The position numbers were made by a program, and so were the translations under genes. DNA of 64,000 nt. It comes from G965213525 sp965213525. Lineage in GTDB: Bacteria; Actinomycetota; Acidimicrobiia; Acidimicrobiales; Poriferisodalaceae. This document shows positions 1-11,426 of this stretch, one piece after another. The notes under the pieces were generated by a model. That model was not told the origin of the DNA, did no database searches, and saw nothing but the letters and a program-made list of their open reading frames with translations. Location of the stretch: the NCBI GenBank assembly GCA_965213525.1, contig OZ243889.1:2914001-2978000 (forward strand), read 5' to 3'. Within the stretch, counting starts at the first letter, position 1. Each line of letters opens with the position of its first letter.

Positions 1-2204
1 GCCTGATCATCGCGACGGTCGCCAGCCAGATCGCCATCGTCACCTACGGGTGGGTCGACTCGGGGCTCATCGACCGGCCCGGTGACCTGCTGCTCGACGA
101 GCTCTTGCCAGTGGCCGGCGCGATCGGCGATGCCTCGTTCCCCTCTGATGCGTGGTTGGCCGGTGTCGTCACGCTGATGCTGCTGTGTGACGACGCGCTG
201 CCCCGGCCGTGGCGGCGCACCGCGGTGTGGACCGTGGGCCTCGCCGTGGGCCTGCGCATCGCCTCGGGCACCGGCCTCGCCCTCGACCTGCTGCTCGCCT
301 GGACCCACGGGTGGATCGTGACGGTGCTCACCCGGCTCACCCTGGGCATCCCCTCGAAGATGCCATCACCCGGGGAGCTGTGGCTGGCCCTGAGCGACGT
401 CGGCATCACCGTCGACCGCCTGAGACCGGTCCGCAGCGCACGCCCCGGCCGGCTGCTCGCCGACGGCGCCACGGGCCCGCTGTTCTTGAAGGTGCGATCG
501 GCTGATGACCGTGACGCCGACCGCCTGTACCGGCGCTACCAGCGCCTCCGCTACCAGGGACTCGGTGAGCTGCGCACCGTCGGTGATCTCCGCTCGCTCG
601 TCGAGCAGGAGGCGCTGGCGTCGTGGGCGGCCGAGCGGGCCGGGGTGCGGACCCCCGCCACGGTCGGGCTCACCGCCGTGGGTGACGACAGCGTGGTGCT
701 GGCCCAAGACGCCGTCGGTGGCGCCACCCTCGAGGAGCTGGTCCGCCGGGTCCCAGGGGTCCCGGCCATCCCCGGCGGGCCCGACGCCACGTCGGCGGTG
801 GGCGCGCGAGACGCCGCTGGTCTCCTCGGTGATGACCTCGCGACGCTCGATCCGGGGGCCGAGCTCGACGATCGCATGCTGCGCGACCTGTGGCGCCAGG
901 TCGCGGTCCTGAGACGCCACCGCATCGCCCACCGCGCCCTGCGACCCGACAACGTCGTGGTCGATCGCGACGGGACGTGTTGGATCGTCGACTTCAGCGA
1001 CGCCGTCGTGGGAGCCGGTCGGCGGGCCCTCGATCTCGACGTCGTCGAGGGCCTGGTGTCGCTGTCCATGTCGCTGCCGGCCGAGCGGGTCGTGGCCGCG
1101 GCGGTGGCCGAGCTGGGCGGGCCCGTCGTCGCCGGGGTGGTGCCGCTGCTGCAGCCGGCTGCGCTCACCCCGGCCACCAGGGGCGAGCTGCGTCGTGGGG
1201 ATGCGACGTTGGAGCAGGTGCGGGCCTGCGCCCTCGACATCACCGGCACCCCGCCCCAGGCGCTCGAGCAGCTCCAGCGCATCACGATGAAGAGCGTCCT
1301 CGGGCTCGCCGTCGCCTTCCTCGGCCTCTACGTGCTCCTGCCCCAGCTCGCCGACCTCGGCCAGACGGTCGAGGCGTTCGGCGACGCCGACTGGCGCTGG
1401 GCCCCGGGGGTCATCGTGTTCGCCTTCGTCACCTTCGGTGCCGCCACCGTCTCCCAGCTCGGCGCCGTGCCCGACCGGGTGCCGTGGGGGCCGATGTTGC
1501 GGGCTCAGCTCGCCTCGGCCTTCGTCGGCAAGCTGGGCCCGGCGAACGTCGGCGGCATGGCCCTCAACGTCCGGGTGCTGCAGAAGGCGGGCGTCGACTC
1601 GGCGACGGCGTCGGCCGGGGTGGGGTTGAACCAGCTGGCGGGCGTCGTCGTCCACGTCGGCCTGCTCATCGGCTTCGTGCTGTGGAGCGGCCGCACCGAC
1701 CGGCTGGCCGGCCTCTCGGCCCCCGACGACGAGATCGTCATCGCCCTCGTGGTGATCGTGGTGCTGGCGCTGGCCCTGTCGCTCAGCCCGCTCGGGCGAC
1801 GGCTGCTGCAGCCCGCCATCCGGTTCTTCCGCTCGGCTGCTGGGGCGGTCGTTCGGACGTTGCGAGACCCCGTGCGGGTGCTCGCCCTCCTCGGCGGGTC
1901 AGCCGGCATCACGCTGTCCAACCTGTTCGCCCTCGCCCTCACGCTGCAGGCCTTCGGTGGGGGCGTGGCCTTCCCGAGCCTCGGGGCGGCCTACCTGGCG
2001 GCGGCGGCGGTGGCCAACGTGGCGCCGACCCCGGGGGGCCTCGGACCGCTGGAGGCGACGCTGGTCGTCCTGTTGAGCGGAGCCGGACTGGACAACGCCA
2101 CCGCGGTGTCGGTGACGCTCAGCTTCCGCCTCGCCACCTACTGGCTGCCGATCCTGCCGGGATGGTTCGTGTTCGAGCTGATGCAGCGGCGCGGTGAGGT
2201 CTGA
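1..2204 (+). CDS. Partial membrane protein: kinase-like domain fused to flippase-like (LPG-synthase TM) domain
   Basis: The frame is open to the left edge (first full codon at base 3), so the true start lies outside the window; about 733 residues are visible. The first ~100 residues hold hydrophobic segments. The middle (about bases 420-1240) is kinase-like, with HRALRPDN and IVDFSDA where a kinase has HRDxxxxN and DFG. The catalytic-loop Asp is therefore Ala and the DFG Gly is Ser, although the metal-binding Asn and Asp remain. From about base 1285 to the end there are six to eight membrane segments of the UPF0104/lysyl-phosphatidylglycerol-synthase flippase-like family. A role in moving or modifying a lipid-linked envelope precursor is inference. 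The gene ends 115 bases before the convergent polyprenyl synthase. Confidence 0.7.
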   Translation, partial: LIIATVASQIAIVTYGWVDSGLIDRPGDLLLDELLPVAGAIGDASFPSDAWLAGVVTLMLLCDDALPRPWRRTAVWTVGLAVGLRIASGTGLALDLLLAWTHGWIVTVLTRLTLGIPSKMPSPGELWLALSDVGITVDRLRPVRSARPGRLLADGATGPLFLKVRSADDRDADRLYRRYQRLRYQGLGELRTVGDLRSLVEQEALASWAAERAGVRTPATVGLTAVGDDSVVLAQDAVGGATLEELVRRVPGVPAIPGGPDATSAVGARDAAGLLGDDLATLDPGAELDDRMLRDLWRQVAVLRRHRIAHRALRPDNVVVDRDGTCWIVDFSDAVVGAGRRALDLDVVEGLVSLSMSLPAERVVAAAVAELGGPVVAGVVPLLQPAALTPATRGELRRGDATLEQVRACALDITGTPPQALEQLQRITMKSVLGLAVAFLGLYVLLPQLADLGQTVEAFGDADWRWAPGVIVFAFVTFGAATVSQLGAVPDRVPWGPMLRAQLASAFVGKLGPANVGGMALNVRVLQKAGVDSATASAGVGLNQLAGVVVHVGLLIGFVLWSGRTDRLAGLSAPDDEIVIALVVIVVLALALSLSPLGRRLLQPAIRFFRSAAGAVVRTLRDPVRVLALLGGSAGITLSNLFALALTLQAFGGGVAFPSLGAAYLAAAAVANVAPTPGGLGPLEATLVVLLSGAGLDNATAVSVTLSFRLATYWLPILPGWFVFELMQRRGEV

Positions 2205-2256
2205 GCAGCGCACCGGGCGAGACGCTTCACCCGACTGGACCCAGCGAGGGACCGGT

Positions 2257-2340
2257 CGAGCGATCGGGGCCGGGCGGGCTCAGCGCGGCAGCGAGTCGAG
2301 CGACCGGGCCGGGGCGGGCTCAGCGAGGCAGCGAGTCGAG
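2257..2340. repeat. Two-copy 40-bp-period tandem duplication over a gene 3' end
   Basis: Bases 2257-2300 and 2297-2340 are near-identical at a 40-base offset. Both contain gggctcagcgNggcagcgag. The right copy carries the last codons and stop of the polyprenyl synthase, so the left copy is an untranslated duplicate of the gene's tail. A more decayed third copy may begin near 2217. Confidence 0.75.
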
Positions 2341-3336
2341 CAGGTTGGCGGCGGCAGCCCGCAGCCCGGTCACCGTCGGGGAGGCGTCGAGGTCGGCGAC
2401 GCAGTGCGCAGCGCGCTCGCAGTACCGCGCTGCGGTGTCGACCGCGGAGTCGATGGCGGGGTCGGCGGCGAGGATCTCGCGCACCTTGTCGCGCCCCTCG
2501 GCGTCGATGACCTCGCCGAGCAGATCGGCGACCGGGCCCTGTGGCTCGGCGGCGAGGTGGCGGATGACCGGCAGGGTGTAGACGCCCTCGACGAGGTCGT
2601 TGCCAGCCGGCTTGCCGAGCTCGGCGTCGGTGGCGACGAGATCGAGGATGTCGTCGACGATCTGGAACGCCACGCCGTAGAGGCGGCCGAACTCGGTGAG
2701 GGCGTCGACGAGGTCGCGGTCGTGCCCCGCCACGAGCGCACCGATGCGACAGCTCGTGGAGTAGAGCGCAGCGGTCTTGCCCTCGACGGCGGTGAGGTAC
2801 TGCGATTCGGTGCGGGTCGTGTCGTAGATGCGTTGCAGCTCGGCCACCTGGCCCTCGCAGAGCCGGGCGATGGTGGCGGCGAGGAGGCCGGCGACCTCGG
2901 TGCCGAGGGAGGCGGCGATCTCTGACGCCCGGGCCAACAGGAAGTCGCCGGCGAGGATGGCGGTGAGGTTGGTCCACCGGTGGTTGACGGTCTCGACCGT
3001 GCGGCGCCGGTCGGACTCGTCCATCACGTCGTCGTGGTAGAGCGAACCGAGGTGCACGAGCTCGACCGAGACCGCAGCCATCACCAGGTCGTCGCTGATC
3101 ACGGGATCGTCGTCGGCCACCGTGGCGGCGGCGACCACGAAGGCCGGGCGGAGGCGCTTGCCCCCCGCCACGATCAGGTGGCTGGCCACCTCGGTGAGGA
3201 AGGGGTCCTCCACCGCCACCGACGAACGCAAGGCGGTCTCGATGCGGGCGGTGGTGGCTGCTGAGTCCGCCAGGCACTGGATCGGGCTGAGGAGCGCCAC
3301 GCCCCGCACGGTATCCGGCGCGGATCGGGGCACCAT
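2320..3336 (-). CDS. Polyprenyl diphosphate synthase (all-trans, class I)
   Basis: This enzyme condenses isopentenyl diphosphate onto an allylic diphosphate to make a long all-trans chain, such as a menaquinone side chain. The 338-residue product shows the first Asp-rich motif HDDVMDESDRRR, the second motif DDILD, the GGKRLRP substrate-binding stretch and GKTAALYS. Length fits hepta- to decaprenyl synthases. ATG at 3336 (MVPRSAPDT) is chosen; a GTG at 3300 gives a start closer to the conserved region. It is transcribed away from clpC. A solanesyl- or heptaprenyl-type product cannot be decided from sequence. Confidence 0.88.
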   Translation of the reverse strand: MVPRSAPDTVRGVALLSPIQCLADSAATTARIETALRSSVAVEDPFLTEVASHLIVAGGKRLRPAFVVAAATVADDDPVISDDLVMAAVSVELVHLGSLYHDDVMDESDRRRTVETVNHRWTNLTAILAGDFLLARASEIAASLGTEVAGLLAATIARLCEGQVAELQRIYDTTRTESQYLTAVEGKTAALYSTSCRIGALVAGHDRDLVDALTEFGRLYGVAFQIVDDILDLVATDAELGKPAGNDLVEGVYTLPVIRHLAAEPQGPVADLLGEVIDAEGRDKVREILAADPAIDSAVDTAARYCERAAHCVADLDASPTVTGLRAAAANLLDSLPR

Positions 3337-3454
3337 AACCTCGTGCCCGAGGGCACGCCGGGGCCACCGCGGAGGTCGCGGGTCGGCGAAGCGCACGGGG
3401 GCGACGCCGGTACACTCGGGCGTCCGGACAGCTCTTTGAGACCTGGGAGGTCCA

Positions 3455-5998
<2,544 letters not shown>

Positions 5999-6005
5999 GC
6001 CGAGC

Positions 6006-6034
6006 GGTCCCGCGCCCTGAAGGGGCGCGGGACC
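6006..6034 (+). terminator. Hairpin terminator after clpC
   Basis: A perfect 12-bp stem (ggtcccgcgccc / gggcgcgggacc) with a 5-base loop starts 8 bases after the clpC stop. No U-tract follows, as is common for actinobacterial intrinsic terminators. Confidence 0.8.
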
Positions 6035-6054
6035 CCGGGTAACGTGCCCCGACG

Positions 6055-7002
6055 ATGTCGGGGCGGTCGAGGGTCGTGTTGTGTGTAGCCCTGCTGCTCG
6101 TCGCATGCGGGTGCGAGGCGACCTTGAGGGTCGACGTCTCGCTCGGTGACAGCGGGGCCGGCACGGTCGAGGTGTCCGTCGAGGTCGACGACGTGGTGCT
6201 GCAGACCGTCCCCGAGATCGCCGACGGTCTGCGCCTCGATGATCTCGCCGCCGGCGGATGGACGGTCGGGGCGCCGAGGGTCCTGCCGGGCGGCGGGGCG
6301 GTCGTGACGGCGACGAAGGAGATGCTCGGGCCCGACGACGTGGCCCCGGTGCTCGCCGAGATCGACCCCGACCTGTTCCCCGGGGCGGAGGCCTCGGTCG
6401 GGATCATCGGCGATCGTCGTGACCACCGTCTGGCGATCGAGGTCGATCCTCGCTTCAGCCCAGATGACCTCTCTGACGCCGAGCTGTCCGAGCTCTTGGG
6501 TGGGGCGCCGCTCGGGCGTGACGCCGTCGAGGCCGACCTGACCCTGGAGGTCTCAGCCGCAGTGCCCGGGGCCGCCCCGGTGACGGCGAGGTGGCGGGCC
6601 GGCGACCCTCCCGACGAGCTCGTCGTCAGCGCCTCGGTCACCGATGCCGATGCGACGAGCGAGCGGGCGGCCGCCCGCGATCTGCGTGACCGTGCCGCTG
6701 GTCTTCGTGACGTCCTGGTGCTGGTGGCCATCGTCGGCGTGCTGGCGTTGGCGCTCGTGGCCGTGGTCAGCCGCCGCTCGGGACGCGCCCGGGACGCCCG
6801 GGACGCCGTCGGGACGACGTGGTCGGCGAGGTCCCACGAGCTCGACGCGGCGCGCGGTGCTGGTCCCGACGGGGCGGGCGCGACGGGCGCGGTCGGCCCC
6901 CGGGAGGCGACCGGGGCCAGAGGTCCAGAGGCCGGGCCGGAGGTCACCGGGGGCACGTGGCGGCCCGTCGCGCCCCCGTCGTCGGACGTCGGGCCGACCT
7001 GA
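6055..7002 (+). CDS. LppM-like (DUF3153) lipoprotein with C-terminal membrane anchor
   Basis: The 315-residue product starts with an Arg-containing n-region, a hydrophobic stretch and a lipobox-like LLVAC (Cys18), so export and lipidation are likely. Residues 20-200 form a beta-rich, acidic extracytoplasmic domain resembling the mycobacterial LppM family. A single transmembrane helix (about 220-240, LVLVAIVGVLALALVAVV) is followed by a Gly/Ala/Pro-rich, Arg-containing tail of about 75 residues. Function is unknown; LppM proteins are surface lipoproteins. ATG at 6055 directly precedes the signal sequence. radA starts 46 bases downstream on the same strand. Confidence 0.65.
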   Translation: MSGRSRVVLCVALLLVACGCEATLRVDVSLGDSGAGTVEVSVEVDDVVLQTVPEIADGLRLDDLAAGGWTVGAPRVLPGGGAVVTATKEMLGPDDVAPVLAEIDPDLFPGAEASVGIIGDRRDHRLAIEVDPRFSPDDLSDAELSELLGGAPLGRDAVEADLTLEVSAAVPGAAPVTARWRAGDPPDELVVSASVTDADATSERAAARDLRDRAAGLRDVLVLVAIVGVLALALVAVVSRRSGRARDARDAVGTTWSARSHELDAARGAGPDGAGATGAVGPREATGARGPEAGPEVTGGTWRPVAPPSSDVGPT

Positions 7003-7047
7003 GGGGCCCACCGGGAGGTGCGACACCCCCTCGCCAGGATGGGTGCC

Positions 7048-8391
7048 ATGGCAACAGGTCGTGTCGCTCATCGCTGCTCATCGTGCGGGACGCCCTCGGC
7101 GACCTGGGTCGGTCGTTGTCCGTCGTGTGACGAGTGGGGCACCGTCGTGGCTGGCGCCCCCAAGGCGCAGGGGCGCGCCGCCCCGCTCGGCGCAGCGGTG
7201 GCGCTGCGGGCCGAGGTAGACGAAGCGCAGCCGGCGTGTCGCGCGACCGGGGTGGGCGAGCTCGACCGCGTGCTCGGCGGCGGCCTCGTCGCTGACAGCG
7301 TCACCCTCGTCGGGGGAGAGCCGGGGGTCGGCAAGTCGACGCTGATCCTCCAAGCCGTCGCCGGGTTGGCCGAGCGGGGCGCTCGGGTGCTGTACGTCAG
7401 CGCCGAGGAGTCGGTCGCTCAGGTGAGGGGTCGGGCCCACCGACTCGGGCTCGCTGGTGACGGCGTCAGCGTCGTGGCCGATCGATCCGTCGACGACATC
7501 GTCGGCCAGATCGACGCCGTCGACGCCGAGGTCGTCGTCGTCGACTCGATCCAGACCGTGCACCACCCGGCGCACCCCTCGGTCCCCGGGTCACCGGTCC
7601 AGGTGCGCGAGTGCGCCCAGGCGCTCGTGACCGAGGCCAAGCGGCGTCCGGTGACCGTCGTGCTCGTCGGCCACGTCACCAAGGACGGCTCGCTGGCTGG
7701 GCCCCGCCACCTCGAGCACGTCGTCGACACCGTCGTGTCGGTCGAGGGCGATCGGCACCACGGGCTGCGTCTGGTGAGAGCGGTCAAGCACCGCTTCGGC
7801 ACCACCGCCGAGCTCGGGGTGCTCGAGATGACCGGTCAAGGCCTCGTCGGGGTCAGCGACCCGAGCGCCCTGTTCCTGGCCGACCGGCGTCGGGGGGTCA
7901 CGGGTTCGGTCGTCGCTCCGGTGCTCGACGGTCGGCGCCCCCTGCTCGTCGAGGTGCAGGCCCTCGTCGCTCCCTCGACCCTCGCCCAACCCCGCCGCAC
8001 CGCCCAGGGCCTCGACGGCGGGCGGCTGTCGCTGCTGCTCGCGGTGCTCGCCCGCCGGGCAGGCGTGCGCGTCGGTGACGCCGACGTGTACGCCGCCGTC
8101 GCCGGCGGTGCCAAGGTCGCCGAGCCCGCAGTCGACCTGGCGGTGGCGCTGGCGGTGGTGTCCTCCCAGCTCGACGCCGTCGCGCCCGACGACGCCGTCG
8201 CCATCGGCGAGATCGGCCTGGGCGGTGAGATCCGCGGCGTCGCCCAGGTCGAGCAGCGCCTCGTCGAGGCTCAGCGCCACGGCTTCGGGCGGGCGCTCGT
8301 GCCCCCGAGCGCCCCCGACGGACCGCCCGGCTTCGCCGTCACCAGGGTGGCCACCCTCGGTGAGGCGCTCGCCGCTGCCGGCTGGGGGTGA
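7048..8391 (+). CDS. radA: DNA repair protein RadA
   Basis: RadA is a RecA-like DnaB-type branch-migration helicase in recombinational repair. The 447-residue product has the N-terminal zinc finger CSSCG-11-CPSC, Walker A GEPGVGKST, Walker B VVVVDSIQT, and a C-terminal Lon-protease-like domain. The RadA-specific motif reads KHRFG instead of the usual KNRFG. ATG at 7048 (MATGRVAHRC) gives the normal N-terminus; GTG at 7018 and ATG at 7039 are in-frame alternatives. disA begins 19 bases after the stop, and this radA-disA pairing is seen in many Gram-positives. Confidence 0.94.
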   Translation: MATGRVAHRCSSCGTPSATWVGRCPSCDEWGTVVAGAPKAQGRAAPLGAAVALRAEVDEAQPACRATGVGELDRVLGGGLVADSVTLVGGEPGVGKSTLILQAVAGLAERGARVLYVSAEESVAQVRGRAHRLGLAGDGVSVVADRSVDDIVGQIDAVDAEVVVVDSIQTVHHPAHPSVPGSPVQVRECAQALVTEAKRRPVTVVLVGHVTKDGSLAGPRHLEHVVDTVVSVEGDRHHGLRLVRAVKHRFGTTAELGVLEMTGQGLVGVSDPSALFLADRRRGVTGSVVAPVLDGRRPLLVEVQALVAPSTLAQPRRTAQGLDGGRLSLLLAVLARRAGVRVGDADVYAAVAGGAKVAEPAVDLAVALAVVSSQLDAVAPDDAVAIGEIGLGGEIRGVAQVEQRLVEAQRHGFGRALVPPSAPDGPPGFAVTRVATLGEALAAAGWG

Positions 8392-8410
8392 GACCACCTA
8401 CGCTGGGTCG

Positions 8411-9481
8411 ATGGCGAAGTCCCGCAGCGCCTCGCTGCTGAGGGTGCTCGCCACGCTCGCGCCGGGACGCTCGCTGCGCGAGGGCCTCGACCGGGTGCTC
8501 CAGGCCGACATGGGAGCGCTCATCGTCATCGGTGACGGACCCGACGTGCTCAACATCTGCTCGGGTGGCTTCCTGCTCGACGCCGCGTTCAGTCCCCAGC
8601 GCCTGTCCGAGCTGGCCAAGATGGACGGGGCCATCATCTTGGCCCCCGACGCCAGCCGCATCGCCCGAGCCAACGTGCACCTCGTGCCGAGCCCCGACGT
8701 CCCCACCTCAGAGACCGGCACCCGCCACCGCACCGCCGAGCGGGTCGCTCGTTCGCTCGACGTGCCGGTCATCGCCGTGTCAGAGGACCAGCGGGTCATC
8801 TCCGCCTACCTCGGCGACGAGAAGCACCCCCTTCCGCCCACCTCGCAACTGCTGGATCGGGCCGATCAGGCCCTCCAGACCCTCCAGCGCTACCGCGACC
8901 GCCTCGATCGCGAAGCAGCCGAGCTGGCGACGCTCGAGATCGAAGACGTCGTCACGATGCGAGACGTCACCGACGTGTTGCAGCTCACCGAGACGATGAG
9001 TCGCATCGTCTCTGAGCTCGAGGGCGACATCGTCGAGCTCGGCGTCGACGGTCGCCTCGTCGACCTGCAGGTCGGTGAGCTGATGGCGGGCGTCGATCAG
9101 ACCAAGCGGTTCGTCGTCGCCGACTACGCCAGCGGTGACGGCTTCGACGACGACGTGCCCCCGGTGCGCCGGCTCGCCGGGCTGGGCGACAGCGAGCTCA
9201 TGGACGACATCGTCGTCGCCCGGGTGCTGGGATTGCCGACCGACACCGATCTCGATCAGCCCATGTCGCCACGTGGGTACCGGCTGCTCGCTCAGGTGCC
9301 CCGTCTGCCGTGGCCGGTCGTCGAGTCCGTCGTACAGAACTTCGGCGATCTGCAGAAGGTGCTGCGCGCCTCGGTCAGCGATCTGGTCGAGGTCGGCGGA
9401 CTGTCCGAGGAGCGAGCGACCCTCATCAAGGACGGCCTGCGCCGCCTCGCCGAGATCTCGGTGCTGCGCCAGCACGCCTGA
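8411..9481 (+). CDS. disA: DNA integrity scanning diadenylate cyclase DisA
   Basis: DisA makes the second messenger c-di-AMP from two ATP and scans DNA for branched structures. The 356-residue product has the DAC domain first (DGAIIL and GTRHRTAER, the DGA and RHR motifs of the active site), then a linker helix region, then a C-terminal helix-hairpin-helix domain (VGGLSEERATLIKDGL). Length is typical. ATG at 8411 is the only sensible start and lies 19 bases after radA. The gene converges with the Crp-family regulator, the two stops being 20 bases apart. Confidence 0.95.
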   Translation: MAKSRSASLLRVLATLAPGRSLREGLDRVLQADMGALIVIGDGPDVLNICSGGFLLDAAFSPQRLSELAKMDGAIILAPDASRIARANVHLVPSPDVPTSETGTRHRTAERVARSLDVPVIAVSEDQRVISAYLGDEKHPLPPTSQLLDRADQALQTLQRYRDRLDREAAELATLEIEDVVTMRDVTDVLQLTETMSRIVSELEGDIVELGVDGRLVDLQVGELMAGVDQTKRFVVADYASGDGFDDDVPPVRRLAGLGDSELMDDIVVARVLGLPTDTDLDQPMSPRGYRLLAQVPRLPWPVVESVVQNFGDLQKVLRASVSDLVEVGGLSEERATLIKDGLRRLAEISVLRQHA

Positions 9482-9501
9482 GCGCAACAGCGCGCGCCGG
9501 C

Positions 9502-10161
9502 TCAGCCGGCTCGTCGCTGCAGCGAGGTGCGATCGACGATCCGGTAGCGCCGATCGGTCTGTTCGAGCCAGCCAAGGCGCACGAACGAGGCCAGCGCCTT
9601 GTTCACCCGCTCCCGTGACGCCCCGACCATGCCGGCCAGCTCCTCCTGGGTGACCGGGAGGCTGAACACGTCGTGGTCGTTGGACAGCTCGAGCAGCCGC
9701 TTGGCCGTCCGTCCGGCGACGTCGAGGAACATCGAGTCGGCAAGGGCCTCGTCGGTGGTTCGCAGGCGCGACGCGAGCAGATCGACGACGGTCCAGAGCA
9801 GCTCGGGCCGCTCGTTCCAGATCTGGCGGAGCACGTCGTAGCCGATGACGGCCACCACCGAGCGCTCCAGCGCTCGGGCATCTGCGACCCGACCCGACCC
9901 GCCGAACATGCCCATCTCACCGAACAGCTCGCCGTGCTCCATCAGCGCCAGCACGGACTCGCGCCCGTCGACGAAGCCCCTGGTGATGGCGATGCGGCCC
10001 TCGAGCACGACGTAGAGGTGATCGGGCTGATCACCTTGGGAGAACAAGACGTCACCACGAGCGAGCGTCTGGTTGCGGGCCCCGTTCGACAACGCCTCGA
10101 GCTCATCGACGGTGAGCCCGGCGAACAGGGGGATGGCCCCGAGGGATGTGACGTCGGTCAT
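9502..10161 (-). CDS. Crp/Fnr-family transcriptional regulator
   Basis: The 219-residue product has an N-terminal cyclic-nucleotide-binding fold (about 10-125, with GELFGEMGMFGG) and a C-terminal Crp winged helix (TQEELAGMVGASRERVNKAL). In classical cAMP-binding Crp the phosphate-binding pair is Arg-Ser/Thr; here the corresponding stretch reads GRVADA, with Val in place of Ser/Thr, so cAMP control is uncertain. ATG at 10161 is chosen. The start lies inside two direct copies of TGACGTCGGT (10147-10156, 10161-10170), possibly an autoregulatory site (weak). Divergent from rlmB, with 74 bases between start codons. Confidence 0.88.
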   Translation of the reverse strand: MTDVTSLGAIPLFAGLTVDELEALSNGARNQTLARGDVLFSQGDQPDHLYVVLEGRIAITRGFVDGRESVLALMEHGELFGEMGMFGGSGRVADARALERSVVAVIGYDVLRQIWNERPELLWTVVDLLASRLRTTDEALADSMFLDVAGRTAKRLLELSNDHDVFSLPVTQEELAGMVGASRERVNKALASFVRLGWLEQTDRRYRIVDRTSLQRRAG

Positions 10162-10235
10162 GACGTCGGTGAGCGTACCGCGTGCCCCGTTCCACCAGTT
10201 CCGCCGCACCGCTGACCCGTGCGAGGATCGGATCC

Positions 10236-11195
10236 ATGGCCAGACAGCGGCGTGCGCCCCGAGGCTCAGGGCCGCCACCGTCGGGGCGGGGCCAGGCGAA
10301 CCGCGGCGGACCCGGGGGGCGACGGCCGCCCAAGGGGCGGTCCGGCGCGCGTCCGTCGTCCAGGCCGGGGTCGTCACGGGGCGGCCCGTCGGCTGGGCCC
10401 CCGCGACGTCCCAAGGATCCTGGCCGGCGCGACGGCTCGGGCGGCCGCGACGGCCTCGGAGGTGAGGTCGTCGAGGGCCGCCAGGCGGTGCGCGAGCTCC
10501 TACGGGCCCAGCGTCGTCGGGTGCGCGAGCTGGTGGTCGCCGACGACCTCGACGAGACGCCGATCGTCGCCGAGATCCTCGATCTCGCCGAGGCCTCCCG
10601 GGTCCCTGTGACCACGCTCGCCCGGCGTCGCCTCGACGCCCTGGCGGTGTCCGAGGCGCCCCAGGGCGTGCTCGCTCGGACCAGCCCGCTCGAAGCTGTT
10701 GGCCTCGAGGACCTGCTCGCCGGGCCAGGGGTGCCGTTCGTGCTCGTCGCCGACGGCATCACCGATCCCGGCAACCTCGGTGCGCTCCTGCGAGTGGCGG
10801 AGTGCGCCGGGGTCAGCGGGGTGGTCCTGCCCCGGCATCGTGCGGTCAAGATCACCGCCACCGTGGCCAAGGCGGCAGCGGGTGCGATCGAGCACGTCCG
10901 CATCTGCGTCGTCGGGGGCATTCCGAGCGCTCTTGGCACCCTCGGTGACCGGGGGGTGTGGCGCCTCGGCCTCGACGGCGAGGCGTCCGACTCGCTCTAC
11001 GGGGTGCGCATCGCCACCGAGCCCCTGGCCTTGGTCGTCGGATCCGAGGGGCGCGGCGTCGGCCGCCTGGCTGCTGAGCGTTGCGACCAGCTCGTGTCGA
11101 TCCCCCTCGCCGGGGCGCTCGACTCGCTGAACGCCGCCTCGGCGGTGGCGGTGGCCTGCTTCGAGATCGTCCGCCGTCGCGCCGAGGCCGGGTGA
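10236..11195 (+). CDS. rlmB: TrmH/SpoU-family rRNA 2'-O-methyltransferase (RlmB-like)
   Basis: The family transfers a methyl group from SAM to a ribose 2'-hydroxyl, in RlmB at G2251 of 23S rRNA. The 319-residue product has a basic, low-complexity N-terminal tail (residues 1-75, rich in Arg, Gly and Pro), a substrate-binding domain (VEGRQAVRELL) and the SpoU knot motifs DPGNLGALLR, LVVGSEGRGV and IPLAGALDSLNAASA. The basic tail is common in actinobacterial homologues. ATG at 10236 follows GAGGA. A cysS neighbour, usual in other Actinobacteria, is absent here. Confidence 0.88.
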   Translation: MARQRRAPRGSGPPPSGRGQANRGGPGGRRPPKGRSGARPSSRPGSSRGGPSAGPPRRPKDPGRRDGSGGRDGLGGEVVEGRQAVRELLRAQRRRVRELVVADDLDETPIVAEILDLAEASRVPVTTLARRRLDALAVSEAPQGVLARTSPLEAVGLEDLLAGPGVPFVLVADGITDPGNLGALLRVAECAGVSGVVLPRHRAVKITATVAKAAAGAIEHVRICVVGGIPSALGTLGDRGVWRLGLDGEASDSLYGVRIATEPLALVVGSEGRGVGRLAAERCDQLVSIPLAGALDSLNAASAVAVACFEIVRRRAEAG

Positions 11196-11272
11196 GCACC
11201 GTGCCGCCACCACCCCGTCCGGCACACATCACTAACATCGGCCTGGCGCACCTGCGCGTGGACCTGCCCGTT

Positions 11273-11345
11273 GCCCGAGTAGCTCAGCTGGGAGAGCACC
11301 GGTCTTGTAAACCGGGGGTCAGGGGTTCGATCCCCCTCTCGGGCT
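11273..11345 (+). tRNA. tRNA-Thr(TGT)
   Basis: A complete cloverleaf of 73 bases: acceptor gcccgag/ctcgggc, D stem gctc/gagc, anticodon stem ccggt/accgg around loop cttgtaa (anticodon TGT, Thr) and T arm agggg-ttcgatc-cccct. Discriminator is T and the CCA end is not encoded. It reads Thr ACA and probably other ACN codons by wobble. TAACAT at 11233-11238 is a plausible -10 box. Confidence 0.97.
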
Positions 11346-11426
11346 CACCCTGGCGTGGCTGCGGCTCGCCGCCCGCAGCAGGTCGATGGCGCCCCGAGCG
11401 AGACCGCACCGAATAGTGTCAGCGCC

